From: Bacteroidales bacterium
Lineage (GTDB): Bacteria; Bacteroidota; Bacteroidia; Bacteroidales; VadinHA17
Reading direction: 5' to 3'
DNA length: 16,012 nt
NCBI GenBank assembly: GCA_030692905.1
Contig: JAUYBT010000193.1
Coordinates: 1 to 16,012 of the forward strand
In this document: one piece after another, positions 15,563-16,012 of the stretch
Layout: each line of letters opens with the position of its first letter
Numbering within the stretch: position 1 is the stretch's first letter
The notes under the pieces: generated by a model
Told to the model about the DNA's origin: nothing
Databases searched by the model: none
Seen by the model: the letters and a program-made list of their open reading frames with translations, nothing else
Made by a program: the position numbers and the translations under genes

Positions 15563-16012
15563 ATGTTTTGGAAAAAAGGGAAGAAGGGGGAAAAAGAGAT
15601 GTCATTTCTTGAACATCTCGAGGAATTAAGGTGGCACATCATCCGCTCAGTATTAGCTATCTTATTCTTTATGATAATAGCGTTCATTTTTAAAAGCTTT
15701 ATTTTCGATAAGATTATTCTTGCTCCCAAAAGCCCTGCTTTCTTTACTAACCGTATTCTTTGTCAGTTTGGGGAATTTCTTAATACCACTTTTAACGCTC
15801 AGAAATTCACAGTATTATGTATTAACACAAAGCCCTTAAATCTGATTAATATAAAAATGTCGGGTCAGCTAACGACTCATATAGCTGTAGCGATGGTTGC
15901 CGGTTTAATCCTTGCCTTTCCCGTTATACTCTGGGAATTCTGGAAATTCTTCAAACCCGCCCTTCGTTCCAATGAGGCAATGCATGCCAAAGGAGCTGTA
16001 CTGGCAGCTTCA
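15563..16012 (+). CDS. tatC: Sec-independent (twin-arginine) translocase subunit TatC, N-terminal part (cut by window edge)
   Basis: The first 150 codons are in the window and the frame is still open at the edge. TatC is the inner-membrane receptor for twin-arginine signal peptides on folded proteins. Visible: a basic N-terminus (MFWKKGKKGEKE), 'MSFLEHLEELR' (13-23) with the conserved Glu of the signal-binding site, a first membrane helix (about 25-43), an enlarged first periplasmic loop (about 50-105) with Cys67 and Cys86, a second helix (about 106-124) and 'FFKPALRSNE' (129-138), the conserved cytoplasmic PAL..E segment. Possible starts are ATG 15557, ATG 15563, GTG 15551 and ATG 15599; a stop at 15548 limits the frame. 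ATG 15563 is preferred because it leaves a basic leader before EMSFLEHLEEL. tatA is not in the window. Confidence 0.92.
   Translation, partial: MFWKKGKKGEKEMSFLEHLEELRWHIIRSVLAILFFMIIAFIFKSFIFDKIILAPKSPAFFTNRILCQFGEFLNTTFNAQKFTVLCINTKPLNLINIKMSGQLTTHIAVAMVAGLILAFPVILWEFWKFFKPALRSNEAMHAKGAVLAAS

Noticed and set aside
1..16012. CRISPR array, prophage, transposase, toxin-antitoxin or defence island
   Set aside because: No regularly spaced repeats, recombinase signatures or paired small genes were found; all genes long enough to judge belong to housekeeping or transport families, apart from one unassigned lipoprotein.

Overview
The window looks like a chromosomal segment of a Bacteroidota bacterium, probably Bacteroidales-like; the order is a weak inference. 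Evidence: moderate-to-low GC, AT-rich intergenic DNA, almost no Shine-Dalgarno sequences, promoters of the TTTG...TAnnTTTG type (clearest before argR), a lipoprotein with Lys-Asp after the lipobox Cys, and protein families typical of this phylum (TerB-like/ABC-2 fusion transporter, long RecQ, TatC with an enlarged first loop).

Layout. 1-2894 (-): most of an ABC-2 type ATPase/permease, its C-terminus cut by the left window edge. 2960-3781 (-): a lipoprotein of unknown function, followed by a clear hairpin terminator. 3782-4116: divergent intergenic region holding a small inverted-repeat element. 4117-6393 (+): a PatB/MalY-type C-S lyase followed closely by carA. 6414-9585 (-): argR-argG-argH, convergent with carA. 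9680-12901 (+): carB, divergent from argR. 13009-15189 (-): recQ, convergent with carB. 15190-15562: intergenic. 15563-16012 (+): the N-terminal 150 codons of tatC, cut by the right edge.

The core of the window is an arginine/carbamoyl-phosphate locus. CarA and CarB make carbamoyl phosphate, ArgG and ArgH do the last two steps of arginine synthesis, and ArgR is the repressor. The arrangement is unusual because the argR-argG-argH block lies inverted between carA and carB. The carB-argR intergenic region is compact: a good argR promoter, a carB -7 box, two ARG-box-like sites and a further inverted repeat fall within about 80 bp, so coordinated arginine control is plausible. Judged by remembered alignments, both CarA and CarB resemble the fused eukaryotic CPS I/CAD enzymes more than the E. 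coli subunits in many segments, and the allosteric domain lacks several residues that bind UMP in E. coli.

I see no CRISPR array, phage, transposase, tRNA or rRNA, and no evident new defence or biosynthetic system. The observations most worth checking are the eukaryote-like CPSase with its altered effector pocket, the split carA/carB arrangement with its regulatory region, the palindrome shared by two convergent stop codons, and the small inverted-repeat element upstream of the C-S lyase gene.
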